Below are positions 48,603-61,735 of a DNA stretch of 64,000 nt, piece after piece (the stretch's first letter is position 1; every line of letters starts with the position of its first letter). The notes beneath the pieces were generated by a model. That model was not told where the DNA came from. It saw nothing but the letters and a program-made list of their open reading frames with translations, and made no database searches. Source of the stretch: Odobenus rosmarus divergens (Eukaryota; Chordata; Mammalia; Carnivora; Odobenidae); contig NW_004450287.1 in the NCBI RefSeq assembly GCF_000321225.1, positions 3,259,022 through 3,323,021 of the forward strand. The letters run 5' to 3'. The position numbers were made by a program, and so were the translations under genes.

Positions 48603-49647
48603 TGCCCAAAAGTGAGTTGCAAATGCTCTGTGTAATTCTGTGAGGTAAGATTTAGATGAAAAATGGAATTCTTCAGATCCTAAACCTATTTACCAAGTGC
48701 CATTTTTTAGTTCAAACTGTTGAAGAGTGGAAACATTTTAGATTGATATAAAATTATTAGACATTTGAATATCTACACAAAACAAAGTGAATGGTGATCT
48801 CTTTTTTCACCCGTTAGACTCACTGAGGTCTTGTAGAACTAATTACATTATTCAGTGCACAATCTTTGGAAGAATACTCACACACAAACACTTGAGAAAC
48901 AACATAAGAGGTCAATTTAGTCAGGCTCTTCTTACCAGGGAAAGAATGAGCGGAATTACTGATTCACGTCCATTGGTCTTACCTTTGCAGAGCATCAGTT
49001 GTTTCCATGAAATATTACTGTGATCTATTACAGAGCTTTTATTTCCACTTTAATAAATCTTCCTGATGGGAACATATATGTTTTAGGAGGTCAAATAATA
49101 TTCTGCGAATGACAGTGTGTAAAATACTTTCTGATGAAAAAATATTTAAATCAGAATAGCTATAATTGTTTAGATAATCAGCTTTGACAATAAAAAAGAT
49201 CAACATTAATTATGGTCTGGACTTCTGTGCAATGAATGTGACATTTCCATTAATGTTAATGGGAATTTTATGTTTTAATTATTATTGCTCTGAAAACATA
49301 TTCTTATATAAAGGCCATGTTTCATTTTGTTATGATTACTAAGTGTTATTTTTTGCTTTTAATATCATGAATCAATAATATTTAGACCTTGGTAATATAA
49401 TTCAGCCAAGGAAATTAAAATACTTATTTTCTATCATAAAATCAGAAAAGAAAAAGAAAACACTAGCAAAGTAATCCGTGCTTTTATAGACACATATGCA
49501 CTTACAATTTAAGAGGGAAAATTAGCTTTGATTTTATTGCTCATATCCAAAGGAAAAGAACACAAACAGTTCTTTTTAACTGTAACTCATTATATGTATA
49601 TAATCTCTTTCTACCTCTAAGCAAAAGAATGTCCTTATCTGTATCTT
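48603..49647. other. Unique AT-rich DNA, no gene seen
   Basis: Nothing recognised; a frame at 48787-49023 has no support. Confidence 0.5.
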
Positions 49648-49674
49648 TATATATATATATATATATATATATAT
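49648..49674 (+). repeat. (TA)n microsatellite
   Basis: About 13 TA units, uninterrupted. Confidence 0.95.
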
Positions 49675-50035
49675 GTTTATACACCAATTATTTGAAACTC
49701 CTAATTTTGCTGATTTTTCAGATTGAATCAAATAAATCATTATTATTGCTTCTGCATCATCTACTTGCAGCCCTTTATTGATAATATTTCCTCTTTTGAA
49801 TTTCACAGGACACTAGCATCATGGCTTTTTTTTTTTTTTTTACATGCAGTTGAAAGTCCTTACTTCAACTGCTGCTGAGATAGCTGATGGAGGTAGGTTT
49901 TATTTTAGAAGAAAATAATTTATCAGAAATAACATGCTGTGCTATGAGCTTGGTAAGGGCAGGTACATTATATTATTCCCAGTTTGTCTCTCAGGTTTCT
50001 TAAATTTATTTTCTCATTTTATTAACACATTCTGA
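49675..50035. other. AT-rich DNA, no gene seen
   Basis: Includes a T-run at 49826-49842. Nothing else recognised. Confidence 0.5.
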
Positions 50036-50235
50036 GCTATAATTTCTGTGGAAGCAGGGACTGTATCTTTTTCATGCATTTTGTATTTCTACCCCATGGG
50101 TGCCAAGCTTTTATTCATCTTTTCATTCATTCAGCAAATATTTGAGCGTCTACGAACACCAGGTACATAGTTTAAAGCAATGAACAAGATACACAGGGTC
50201 TCTTCCCCATGATATTCTAGAAGGTACAAAGTCTG
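50036..50235. repeat. L2-type relics in both orientations
   Basis: 50036-50095 (GGAAGCAGGGACTGTATC) reads as L2 sense. 50115-50235 (CATTCATTCAGCAAATATTT, then CAATGAACAAGATACACAGG) reads as L2 antisense. Tentative. Confidence 0.45.
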
Positions 50236-50289
50236 TGGTTTGTTTTGAATGAACCAGTATAATTTCTTTTTGTACAGTGCAACAACCAG

Positions 50290-50410
50290 ATGAGGATGAC
50301 ATTATAATACACATGGCATGGGTGAGGGAACTGAAGCGAAGACAAGTTTCAGACCTCGCCCAGGGTTACAGAGGAAGATGATCATGAACTCTTGGAGTCC
50401 AGGCATTAGA
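50290..50410 (-). repeat. MIR-type relic
   Basis: AACCAGATGAGGATGACATT, GGGAACTGAAGCGAAG and CGCCCAGGGTTACAGAGG match the MIR core, diverged. Confidence 0.55.
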
Positions 50411-51124
50411 GACACCCCCTCCCCAGTCCATCCATTGCATTTTTGATAGATATATTGATTTTTACCTGCTTCAGTACTTTATTTGAGGGCTGTTTATGAA
50501 TTTAAATTGAAGGTTTATAGGTACTTCATGTAAATTTATGAAGTAATAATCCTGAAAGCTTCAAAAAGATGGCAGTTTTCCTGGACAGCAAAGGCATGAC
50601 AGACAAGAGAGCATCAGAATAGCATCCTTTGGTTTCTGGTCATTTTATTGCCTTTATGACTTGCAGCAAATCACCAAATTTTTCCTGTATTTATAATGTA
50701 CGTATTGGGTTTAGAGGGTTTCTAAGGTCTTTTTCAACTCTGTATATATGTAACTGCATTAAATGATGAAAAAATTGTATTTAGTTAGAGACAGTCATAC
50801 TTTTAGTGGCATCTGAGAATGAGGGATTCTACACTAGAGGATTTTTGGATAACCCAAATTCTTCTGATCAATCATTAATACTATAATTTGTGGAAATCTT
50901 GACTATAGTTATTGATGCTTTGCTTTTCTGTGATTCCTCGGACTCATTATTATGAATATATTATTGAAAACTGCCTGAAATAATCTAAGCTTGTTTTGTT
51001 AGTGCTCTGATTGTTTTTGAGTATTTTGACACACTCCTCAGTATTAGGCTGTTACTTTTCACAACTGTATTCTCTAGTAACACTTTTATCTTTATCATTT
51101 TCCCATATTTAGATTTTGACTTAG
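50411..51124. other. Unique DNA, no gene seen
   Basis: Nothing recognised. Confidence 0.5.
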
Positions 51125-51135
51125 AAAAAAGGATA

Positions 51136-51325
51136 GGGGCGCCTGGGTGGCTCAGTTGGTTAAGCGACTGCCTTCGGCTCAGGTCATGATCCTGGAGTCC
51201 CAGGATCGAGTCCCACATCGGGCTCCCTGCTCAGCAGGGAGTCTGCTTCTCCCTCTGACCCTCTTCCCTCGTGCTCTCTATCTCTCATTCTCACTCTCTC
51301 AAATAAAAAAATAAAATCTTTAAAA
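51136..51325 (+). mobile_element. CAN-SINE, plus strand
   Basis: Head GGGGCGCCTGGGTGGCTCAG with GTTGGTTAAGCGACTGCC and the GATCCTGGAGTCCCAGGATC body variant, CTCTATCTCTCATTCTC and tail AAAATCTTT-A(n). TSD AAAAAAGGATA at 51125-51135 and 51326-51336, exact. Confidence 0.98.
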
Positions 51326-51336
51326 AAAAAAGGATA

Positions 51337-52385
51337 ACATTATTTTTTGAATTGCACCTTTGCAAAGAAAAAACAACAAAGATTCACAGAAAAATATCCA
51401 TTCATATCTTTTATACTGTATAAGTTACTTAATGACAGGTATATTTTTTCCCTACATTGTATGCTATATTTTAGGAGATTGTGTACTTTAACTTATTAGA
51501 ATCTCTACTATTGGAAACTGGTTTATGAAGAACAGTCAACAAATGCTTGTTGACTCTATGGGTATATTCATGCATGCTTAGATCATAGAGCACTGTACAT
51601 AGCAATTTATTTGCATCTTAAAATTTTAAAACAAAAATGGGAAAAAAGAAACACTTGGCAAAGATAAGATTGTAGACTGATGTTACTATTGAACCTCATA
51701 TTTATTTATCTTTGTCTCTTACAAGGCACTCATTGACATGAAGATATTCTACAGTTGCTTACTACACATTCATTGTGTCACTGAATAAAAGTGTAATTTT
51801 AAATTGTGAGGTATATAATATTGATTCCCTGTATATGTTTCATAAAATAAACAGGGCTCATAAAATACAAACCTGTATAGAATAATTGTTTTAAACATAA
51901 TGGGAATAACCTCGGCTCGAGAGCTTGTTGAAATACCTACTTCACATACTGAGTAAGTCAAACATGGAAAGGATGATATATGTGTGTATTTGTGAGTGAT
52001 TATGAAACAAAGTGATGATTTAAATACAATTCAACTTTATGTGTTTTTATATATGCACTGACTATTGCTATCCATCGTGTGTGTATCTTTATAAAACCTG
52101 TATTCTTCACGTTCCATCATATCAAAATTGTTATGAAGAAAATTAAATTTTTATAGGTTGATAGAAACACTATAGAACCATAATTTAAGAATTCATCATG
52201 TTGTTCATAAAAATAAACAATTTTCTGAACCTATTTGCTTCTAAAGGAGCTACTTAACATGACAATGTTGGGAGTGAAATAAAATTCATTCCTGACCTAA
52301 CACTATTAAAATATCAAAGTATAATATTTCACAGCCTTTGCCTTTCTTACATTTTGTCTAACTATAGGTTTTATTGACCATAAAA
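51337..52385. other. Unique AT-rich DNA, no gene seen
   Basis: Nothing recognised. Confidence 0.5.
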
Positions 52386-52397
52386 CTATGTAACCTT

Positions 52398-52579
52398 TTT
52401 TTTTAAAAATATTTTATTTATCTATTTGACAGAGAGAGACAGCGAGAGAGGGAACACAAGCAGGGGGAGTGGGAGAGGGAGAAGCAGCAGGGAGCCCGAT
52501 GCGGGGCTCGATCCCAGGACCCTGGGATCATGACCTGAGCTGAAGGCAGACGCTTAACGACTGAGCCACCCAGGCGCCC
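52398..52579 (-). mobile_element. CAN-SINE, minus strand, first of a same-site pair
   Basis: TTTATTTATCTATTTGACAG, ACAGCGAGAGAGGGAACACA, body CCCAGGACCCTGGGATCATG and CGCTTAACGACTGAGCCACC. Flanked by CTATGTAACCTT (52386-52397) and CTATGTAACCCTT (from 52580). Same subfamily type as 23351, 25265 and 37943. Confidence 0.97.
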
Positions 52580-52595
52580 CTATGTAACCCTTCTT

Positions 52596-52792
52596 TTGAT
52601 TTTATTTTATTTTTTTTAAATTTATTTGAGAGAGAGAGAATGAGATAGAGAGCACGACAGGGAAGAGGGTCCGAGGGAGAAGCAGACTCCCCGCTGAGCA
52701 GGGAGCCCGATGCGGGACTCCATCCCGGGACTCCAGGATCATGACCTGAGCCGAAGGCAGTCGCTTAACCAACTGAGCCACCCAGGCGCCCC
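52596..52792 (-). mobile_element. CAN-SINE, minus strand, second of a same-site pair
   Basis: TTTTATTTTTTTTAAATTTA tail, GATAGAGAGCACGACAGGGA, CATCCCGGGACTCCAGGATC body, CGCTTAACCAACTGAGCC. TSD CTATGTAACCCTTCTT at 52580-52595 and 52793-52808, exact. Different subfamily (GGAGTCC type) from its neighbour. Confidence 0.97.
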
Positions 52793-52808
52793 CTATGTAA
52801 CCCTTCTT

Positions 52809-53466
52809 AAAAGCTAGCCATTTAAACTCTTGGAATAATTTCTTTTATTTATCATTTAAACCGTACGTGCTATTTTACCTCTTAGAATGATTTTTAGAAT
52901 AATAGGGAAAGCGAAGATTATTTCTTTTTATCATCTACTTACTCTATATACATTTTATTTATGTATGGCTAAATAAAATAATTTTCATTTTTCATCTGCT
53001 TAATATTTCTTATCACTGTGGGCATCAATACCATCAATGATGCATATTTAACTTTCAAAGCACAGTGAAAATAGTTTTTCTATAGTATAAATATATAATA
53101 GGTAATCCTAATTACATGCATATAATCATATATATGCAATTATAAAAGTTTTTATATCATAACACATGGAGAATACACCACCAGCTTGAAGAAAAAAATG
53201 ATTCCTTGTTCATTTTGTATTAAATTTACCAGTTTCAATAAATTCCTTTATCATATGGGTTAAAATGAGCAAATTCATTTCCATACATTTTAAAAATCTA
53301 ACCCACTTTAATTCAAGTCTGTACACTGTGGTTTTTAATTTAGAAATGCACTCATTTATATTTTCTTTATATTGTAAGTTTTCTTCTTTTATATCAGGTT
53401 GTGGTACCACCCAGAGTTCTTCAAGGACAATGCATATAAGATCAGCTCAGAATTTTAGATATACAA
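52809..53466. other. Unique AT-rich DNA, no gene seen
   Basis: Nothing recognised; the two opposed frames at 53210-53534 have no support. Confidence 0.5.
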
Positions 53467-53488
53467 AAGGAGGAACATTTTATTTAAA

Positions 53489-53675
53489 GATTATTTATTT
53501 ATTTATTTATTTGACAGAGAGAGAGCACAAGTAGGCAGAGAGGCAGGCAGAGGGAGAACGAGAAGCAGGCTTCTCGCGGAGTAGGGAGCCCAATGCAGGA
53601 CTCGATCCCAGGACCCTGGGACCATGACCTGAGCCGAAGGCAAATGCTTAACCAACTGAGCCACTCAGGTGCCCC
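53489..53675 (-). mobile_element. CAN-SINE, minus strand
   Basis: GATTATTTATTTATTTATTT, AGCACAAGTAGGCAGAGAGG, body CCCAGGACCCTGGGACCATG, head complement CACTCAGGTGCCCC. 22-bp TSD (53467-53488 and 53676-53697) with one mismatch. Confidence 0.97.
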
Positions 53676-53697
53676 AAGGAGAAACATTTTATTTAAA

Positions 53698-54330
53698 TCT
53701 TTTTTCCCTTCTCTTTTTTCATAAACTTACTCAGTTTTTTCCTCAGTAGATTAGATGAAACATTGAAAATGAAATTAAAATTAGTCAGTCTAAGGAATTT
53801 TCTTAGTTCTAAATAACAAAGGATTGGTCAAAGGGAAGATTAATTCTTCATTACTGTAAAATTTGAGGATTATCTATGGATATTATATAGTCAAAGCAAT
53901 TCTTGAATCCTGTTGGCATAGATTATTCCAGTTTCAATATGTATATAAGATTTTCTACATAATAAAACTATAGCACAGAACCCAGTAAAGTGGGAAGTAT
54001 AATTATCATGTCATTTTCCCCATAAATGCCTAAAAATAAATTGCCTATAGTAGTGTGTATATAGTACACATGTTATTTATCCAGTCATCATTCATAATCA
54101 CCATTTAGGAAACAGGGTGTTACATATATTTATATTGCCACAATACCTAAAACATTTTTCACATAGGTGATTATAAAAAAATTCTTGCAAAGTGAATAAA
54201 ATGTAAACAAGACAATAATGTTTGGTATACATTTCAAAAGATCAGGTAAACAAAAATTAGAAAACATTCCAAATTAATCTTACTGTTTTCCAGCATTAAT
54301 ATGCCATCTTCCTCCTTAAAAATAAACATC
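53698..54330. other. Unique AT-rich DNA, no gene seen
   Basis: Nothing recognised. Confidence 0.5.
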
Positions 54331-54337
54331 AATCTTG

Positions 54338-54544
54338 GGGCGCCTGGGTGGTTCAGTTGGTTAACTGACTTCGGCTCAGGTCATGATCCCAGGGCCCGGG
54401 ATGGAGTCCCGTGTTGGGCTCCCTGCTCAGCTCAGTGGGGAGTCTGCTTCTCCCTCTGCCCCTTCCCACACCACTCATGTTCTCTCTTTCTCTCTCTGTC
54501 TCTTAAATAAGTAATAAAACCTTTAAAAACAATAATAATTAAAA
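54338..54544 (+). mobile_element. CAN-SINE, plus strand
   Basis: Head CGCCTGGGTGGTTCAGTTGG, with a few bases missing in TTAACTGACTTCGGCTCAGG, and a CAGCTCAGTGGGGAGTC variant. Irregular tail AAACCTTTAAAAACAATAAT. Short TSD AATCTTG (54331-54337 and 54545-54551). Confidence 0.94.
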
Positions 54545-54736
54545 AATCTTGCAGGTTTATTTTTCTTATTACATAAATTATTTCAGAATAATATAGTTGT
54601 CTTTAAAGTCATGTTGATTTTTTTTACTTCACTGAAATATCAGTTAACAAATTTGCATTTCACATGAACCATTGTTGGACTCAGTTTGCTTTTAGGTCTC
54701 AGAGGCACATTTGCCATCAAGCGCTTCCTTTCCTTG

Positions 54737-54931
54737 GGGCGCCTGGGTGGCTCAGTTGGTTAAGCGACTGCCTTCTGCTCAGGTCATGATCCTGGAGTCC
54801 CGGGATCGAGTCCCACATTGGGCTCCCTGCTCAGCGGGGAGTCTGCTTCTCCCTCTGACCCTCTTCGCTCTCGTGCTCTCTATCTCTCATTCTCTCTCTC
54901 AAATAAATAAATAAAATCTTTAAAAAAAAAA
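54737..54931 (+). mobile_element. CAN-SINE, plus strand
   Basis: Head GGGCGCCTGGGTGGCTCAGT, GTTAAGCGACTGCC and the GATCCTGGAGTCCCGGGATC variant, tail AAATAAAATCTTT-A(n). 18-bp TSD at 54719-54736 and 54932-54949 with one mismatch. Closely resembles the copy at 51136. Confidence 0.98.
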
Positions 54932-54949
54932 AAGAGCTTCCTTTCCTTG

Positions 54950-55534
54950 ATCATATGACCTAAGTAAAGAGCTTCTGCTTTGTTTGCTAAGCACCAGCCT
55001 GAGAATATCTTTTAGTGATGACTGAGAGATAAGTTTGGGATAGATTAAGGAATATCTAGTGAAAGTATCTCACACTCAACGGACACTGAACAAAGAGCAA
55101 ATATCTTCTTAATATCCCTCTTTAATTATTGACATGGTAAACCTTCCTTGAACTGAAAAATAGTGGTGAACAATGAATGATAAGAAAGCATGTAGGAAAG
55201 TCCCTAGTTATCCTGGAATGTAGAGCTTATTATCAAGTGTTCCATGTTGTTCTTTCAGGTAAATATGCACTGCACTAGCTATGTAGGAACATTAGAAAAA
55301 TGAAGCCAAAGGAGGCTGTCTCACTGTGATCATTTGGGCATATTAGAACACTACTGAACTACAAGAGGAGTTAAAGTAGAAGAGATTATTTGAAATCAGC
55401 AAATGACTCAATTACCCAAAGGGCCTGACTTAATCTCACAGAGTACACAATGAGTAGGAATAAATTAATATGTTTGCATCTCTGTGTATGATGTTGTGCA
55501 AATAAACATGGTCTCTTATCTCCTGAACTTGCCT
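54950..55534. other. Unique DNA, no gene seen
   Basis: Nothing recognised. Confidence 0.5.
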
Positions 55535-55905
55535 GCTCTTTCTCTGATGTGTCCCCACTAAATTGTCTCCACTAAATTCCTGTGTTGAAGTCCTGACCCC
55601 TAGTACCTCAGAATATGACTGTATTGGAGATAGGGTCTGTAGAGAGGTAATTAAGGTTAAATGAGGTCATTAGGGTGAGCCTTAATCCAAAGGGAAGACT
55701 AGGGAAGAGCATGTAACATCATCATCAAAAGACAGCTCTCTGTAAGCCAATGAGAAAGGCCAGGCCCTCAGCAGAAACCAACCCTGTCAATACCTTGATC
55801 TTGGACTCAGCTTCCAGAACTGTGAGGAAATGAATTTCTGTTGTTTAAACTACCCAGTCTGTGGTACTTGGTATGGTACTGTGTCGGGTAATGGCAGCCC
55901 TAGCT
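55535..55905 (+). mobile_element. Solitary LTR, ERVL-MaLR type
   Basis: GTTGAAGTCCTGACCCCTAG, TACCTCAGAATATGACTG, AATGAGGTCATTAGGG, CCTTGATCTTGGACTCAGC and ACCCAGTCTGTGGTACTTGG before GGCAGCCCTAGC. Same family and strand as 17293-17660. Here the AATAAA is changed (AAATGAATT) and about 20 bp are inserted near the 3' end. 5' limit uncertain. Confidence 0.7.
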
Positions 55906-56273
55906 GATGAATTATTTTCCTCTTGGAAATATGTTTTATGATATTTTTAATTTCTGTTGTGTTTTATTATAAGCTCTTTGGGTTTGGTATCATGCCATTG
56001 ATTTTTGTACACTATGTTTTGTCTCTGCAAAATTGTATGATCCTATGTAGATTGGGACTCTAAATACTTGTTAAAAATTAGCCTTGATTGTTGCCAGAGT
56101 CAATTTTATTGTAGAACATAGACAATATGATTTCTGCCGTCATGGGTAATATTAAAAAAAAATAACATCAAACCCTTTCTTATGAAATAAATACTGACTT
56201 GGTAGGTAAAAGTCAAAATACTCTAATACCCATCTCAATCTGGGTTTTCTAGTACCCATTTACCTTTATACAA
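55906..56273. other. Unique DNA, no gene seen
   Basis: Nothing recognised. Confidence 0.45.
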
Positions 56274-56505
56274 GTCGGAGGGGGAGACGAACCATTAGAG
56301 ACGATGGACTCTGAAAAACAAACTGAGGGTTCTAGAGGGGAGGGGGGTGGGGGGATGGGTTAGCCTGGTGATGGGTATTAAAGAGGGCACATTCTGCGTG
56401 GAGCACTGGGAGTTATGCACAAACAATGAATCATGGAACACTGCATCAAAAACTAATGATGTAATGTATGGTGGTTAACATAACAATAAAAAATTATTAA
56501 AAAAA
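56274..56505 (+). mobile_element. Young carnivoran L1 3' end, 5'-truncated
   Basis: GTCGGAGGGGGAGACGAACC, AAACAAACTGAGGGTTCTAG, GGTGATGGGTATTAAAGAGG, ATGAATCATGGAACACTGCA and ATGTATGGTGGTTAACATAA, then A-rich tail. Little decay. No clear TSD was found by eye. Confidence 0.92.
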
Positions 56506-59500
56506 AGACTTGCAAATCATTCCCTTTTTTATGCCTCAAACTCTGTTGTTTCTAGTCATTTTATTTTGTTTGATAATTTCTAGAAAAAAATAGATGGTAT
56601 TTCAACTGTACTAATTTTATCTCCTTAAGTTACCAAAAATGTTAATCGTAATACTTCAGTTGGGTGAATAAAACAGACTATGAAGGTAATATAAAATTAC
56701 TAACTGAACTAAAAGCTCTATTCTTTAAAATGGAAATCACATGTTTTAAAAAAATACACTGTATTTGAAGTTCTTAGAATACTTAAATTATTTAAATGTT
56801 TATTTGATAATGTTAATATTTCAGAAATAAGGCTCTGTATATATTAATGGTTATAGTAATGTGAAAGAAACTGGAAAACCACATAGGGCCACCAAAAATA
56901 ACTAGATTGACAAAACACTTGGAGGAGAACCATGAAGAAAATATCAACATCATGTAAATATTGATTTATGATGGGCCAAATACATAAAGGAATTGATCAA
57001 ATAAAAATAATTGTGAGATTTTCTTCCCTTAGAACTTCAAAACTGACAGAGGAACTAGTTTAGATCCCCATTTCTTTGATCAAAGACATCTTAATGGTGA
57101 TCACTGTCTTTGGATTAGATTTTTAAAGACAGACTCTCTACTTCCCCTCACTGTAGGAGGGAAAATACATATATCCTCAACTTTTGATCAGTTATTTCCT
57201 TTGGCAAATAGTTATCAATTGTGCAAAATGAAGAATTATTTGAGAGCTCTAACAAGTGAAAGATGTAGGTCCCTACCCTTTAGTCTCAGAAAACCCCTTA
57301 CCTGTTTATCAGAGAACAAAAGGAGATGGTTTGAGTAATAAATTTACAAAGAAAACATATTTTGAGATGTTTACTTTCCTTATTCACTCAAATAATCTTT
57401 CACTTCTAATATACACATATATAAACAGTTTGTACATAAGAGTATTGTGATATTTTGTGTCTGAATTTGGTGAGTGTTTTTTCTCAAAAATTAGTAATTT
57501 CTCTTTGGAAAGACAATTTTTTTGAAGTGATCTTAGGAAAAGAACTATAATTTACTGAAACCAAAGTTAATCTGTTAATGTTAGCATTTAACCAAAAACA
57601 TAATACTCATATTTTTTCCTTGCTGGAGCTTAAGTTCTTTACCTTTCTATGTAAGAGTATACCAATAATAAGAACATTTCCAACTAAATAAGTCATTTGC
57701 ATTGTTCTATTCACTACTCACACTAAAATGTTTACATATTAAGAACTATTCATCTTAGAAATGCTGTTTAAAGTATGAAAGGAATAAACTGGGAGAGGAA
57801 AAAAACATTAAACACAGCAGTTCTTAGATTGAAATCTATGTCTCCAAATACTCAAATTGATAAAACTGCATTTTCTGGGGCAGCTTATTTGAAGCCTCTC
57901 TCTTTGATTGTTCCTCCCACAGCCGATACTTACCCCAAAGAGCACTCTTTTCAATTGCCCTTTTTAAGTGCACCTATAAATCAACATTATGAGAAGTGTC
58001 TTCAATGTATATAGAAAATCACTGTGTATGAATGGTAAATAGTGATTTGAAGCCTTTCAATTGACCTCAAACCTTTCCTATAAAGGCTGCCAAGGAAAGT
58101 AGTGTCTTTATTCAGTATCTTAAGTGCAAAATTATTGATTTACTTGGATGACTTTTTTAAAGAGCAACCAACTCCTCAGATATATTTTCTTTTCCTATCT
58201 ACGCTATTTGATGTTTGCTGACAGCTTAGGTTTTTATTAAAATTTAGAGATGTCTGTCCCTTTACCTTCTCAATAATTGAAAATTTGGAGGTTTACTGTA
58301 AACACATTACACTGAAGTCTGGAAAGTCCTTTGTTAAAAAAAAAGAGTCAATTTTATTGAAATTAAATACTGCAAACAAAATGCAAGAGCAATTGACCAG
58401 TTTAATGGCATTGTTGGTAGGTTTATTCTTTACTCCAAGATATTCTGCTATCTAGAGTTTCAAATTGCCTTATTAGTCAAGAAAAACTGTTGAAAATTAG
58501 ACGGTTATGATCTGTTACCTGCTTGGTCGCATCAGAATGGGAAGTCACATTTGATCTGTACTCACCCCTATTCAGGGTAATATTTTAAGTAGTCAATGAT
58601 AGTTAAGACACAGAAGTCACTATTTTACTGCTTCATGCCTAGGTTCACAGAGCAAAGTAACAATTTTGGTAATGTCTTAGAGATTTAGCCAAACTAATTC
58701 AGATCATATTGGATATTAGGACTTAATAATTCTGATTTGATTTTTGTTGTGGATAAAATTTTTAATGAATCTCTTGTATATATATTTTGTTTTACGTTCA
58801 TCCAGAAATTTTAGTAATCAATTTCTCATTTCTTAGTGAAAATACTGTTTACATTGTTGTTAACTTTAGAACCAAAAGTACTGATTAGGAAGAATATCTC
58901 AAAGTTAATACCATTTTGCAACCTCAGGGGCAAGTACACTTTTAATATAGCAGTGAGGCTTAAAGGATTCAATTCTCCATGTATTGGATATATTAAATTA
59001 ATTTAAATTATATGTAAAAAGTAATGGATTTAGTTGAATATATACACACATATGAATAATTATTATCAAATGCTAATAATTAAAGTTAAGATACAGGCAT
59101 AAATAGAGCAGTAATCCCAATAAAGCAAATTCAAAAAACTGCATTATCAGATAAGCTGCTACAGTGGTCAACTAAAGCTTAACTTTTTATGAGTATTTCT
59201 GGGATACAGTGTATCAAAATGTGCCTCAGAGTTAATCCTGGCTGAGGAGCAAGAGAGCTGGTGTATTTAACCACCAACTCTATCAGTCAGTGATTTAGAA
59301 TTTCTAATTGGGCTGGAGGGTAGGGCATTAATTTCCAGATATTTCTGTTCTGTGGTCTCAGGCAGAGCAATATTCTTCAGCCGGAGAGAGTTCAGGAAAA
59401 TTAAGGTGTTGTCTATTCAAAGAATGGAGAATGCACTAAAATGATAGAGTTTAAAGGCAAGGCACTGATTGCACTTGTATGTATGTGGAAGGGTTTTGTG

Positions 59501-61735
59501 TGCCAAGACAAGATCAGTGTACCAAAGAAAATCTCAGAAATAGTACCAGGTATGTCCCTTCAAACAATTGTGTATGGAGATGCATGGGAATACATTGCTA
59601 AGATCTGTTCCCTCAATGGAGTTGCATCATAGACCTGGCACATAACCAGACTTATTAAAATAATTTATTTTTGTTTTTGATTGAATTGTTGAGTCATCAG
59701 TAATAATAATATTATAGTTTACATGTATGAGGTTTTGCATTTTATAGAGCCTACTCTTATATATAATTGCATTTTAATTTGAGACACAGTAACACATGAA
59801 TATGACCTGCATTACTGTCCAGTAGTTATTTAGTTTATCTTTCTATCTATAACTAGAAATTTATTTGTCATAACTGAAACAAGAAAACATACACACATGC
59901 AAACTTTAGTACTCATTAACTATACTGACAGTTTTACCTTGGATTATCACACTAAATAAAGCTAATTTGATGATATTCAGACTTTCTTTGGCACTTCTGT
60001 GTAACAAGTGTGTATTAAAAATGTTTTGTACAATAATTCTCAGTGATTTTCATAGGGCATTTGGAGATATTTGACTTTAATAAATACTTTTCCAGATACT
60101 ATTATCATAAATTTGTTGAAACTAAGATATGCTTAGATATGGAAAACTTCCTAGTGAAGTATGCCAACTGAAAAATAAGCACAGACTAGTGCGAATGTTT
60201 CTTTCACCTTCTTCAAGAACTCCAGAGAAATCGGATACTATAGTCTTCCTTCATACCTTTGCAAGTGTTTAAAACTCTATATTTTATTGTTATTCAGTTG
60301 TTAAATGAATACTGAAGATATGGCATTGTTTTAAGATAGCTGTACTGTTAAGAATTGTAAGGCAAAGATTATATAAGACCTTAGTGGGAACATAGTCTAA
60401 TCTAAAAATGTGAGGTCACCGCTCATGTCAATCACTCAGAGAAGGAATGAGTTCTTAGGTCATCAGAAGAATTGACCATAGGTTGATAGATTGGAGAGAA
60501 AGAGGAATCTGTTGCTATCTTTTGACCTTAATTTAAAGGATCTAGGATTTGACTTTAGAGAGAAAAAAGACCTGAAGCCAGAAACAAAGGAAAACGCTAG
60601 CATAAAATGTCGACAGGCTTTGAGAAAAAAAACATGAGCTTAATTCAGGTTATCCGCTTCTGTTGTTCTCTGGGTTTATCCCCCTCTGTGTTTAAGCTGT
60701 CTTTGAATAAACTAGTCTTGGCTTAGATTTACAGTGGCAAATAAATAATAATGTGTGTGTTAGATTATTGCAAGGAAAGTCATCCCTATCTATCCCAAAG
60801 CCAGTATAGCAATGGAAGCAATAACCAACTAGTGGATCCCAAAGGAAAGAAAATTTTAGGCACAGAACCGGTGTTCTATAGCCCAGCAGCTGCTTCTATC
60901 CAGAATATTATTTTATTAGTGATAATCTTAAGAGATGTGAATTTTATTTAAATTAATAAAATAATTTCAGGTCTTAATTATCATTGGTAGATACACTGTG
61001 AGTGGATTGATTTTCCTGATGCCATTCAGATTCTAATATACAGGCTTATTTTACTATGATTAGTGCTACTAATATTACCTGTACCACTGCTGCTGCTGTT
61101 GCTGATTTTACTTTGTTAATACTGTAACCCCTCTGAATGCCGTGACCTTGTAAATGTACAACCCACGGTGATTACTAAGTGCTTTCAGATACATTGATGG
61201 CTCTATGAGCAGTAATCCCAGTTTAGCAGCAGGTCCAAAAGAGAGCCTGGAGAATCCACCTTCCACAATTTCTGACCCTTCCAAAGTAGCCTCCTCCCTA
61301 AGGCATGCACTGACCTCAGAACGGGGGAGAATAATTGACTTTTTTTAGTTTGGCCAAGCTCATGATAGATAGTCTAACTCCCTCAGGTCTGGGATTGCTG
61401 GCGACTGGAAGCATGGAGCCTCTCTTGAAAAGCTAGATAGCTATTCAGCTACATCTTGGGTCCTGGCTTCGGTTGCAGCTTATGTCTCTCACAGCCCTTG
61501 CTGAAGGCCATAGGAATTATGCCATGTCATTTAATATGCTGACATTTTTATACGCAGTTTTCAAAAGCTCCTGCCTTGTAAGAAATAATTTCAAGATATC
61601 TCAGATAATAATTTAAGGAACCGTTTAACTAATGTTTAACACAAATTGCCATTTTCCTTCTTGGGATGAACAAATCCTACTTGTCCTGTAACCAAGCAAA
61701 CTTCCTAATTCCAGATTCCAATTTCTATATTAATT
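56506..61735. other. Unique AT-rich DNA, no gene or young repeat seen
   Basis: About 5.2 kb without a recognised SINE, L1 or LTR. Frames at 57256-57450, 57775-58014, 59441-59632 and 60751-60951 are short, ATG-started by chance and match no family I know. Confidence 0.5.

Noticed and set aside
54711..54914. Recurring frames containing WAPCSAGSLLLPLTL-like text (also 4555-4797, 22432-22638, 54301-54510)
   Set aside because: This is the translation of CAN-SINE bodies, not a gene family.
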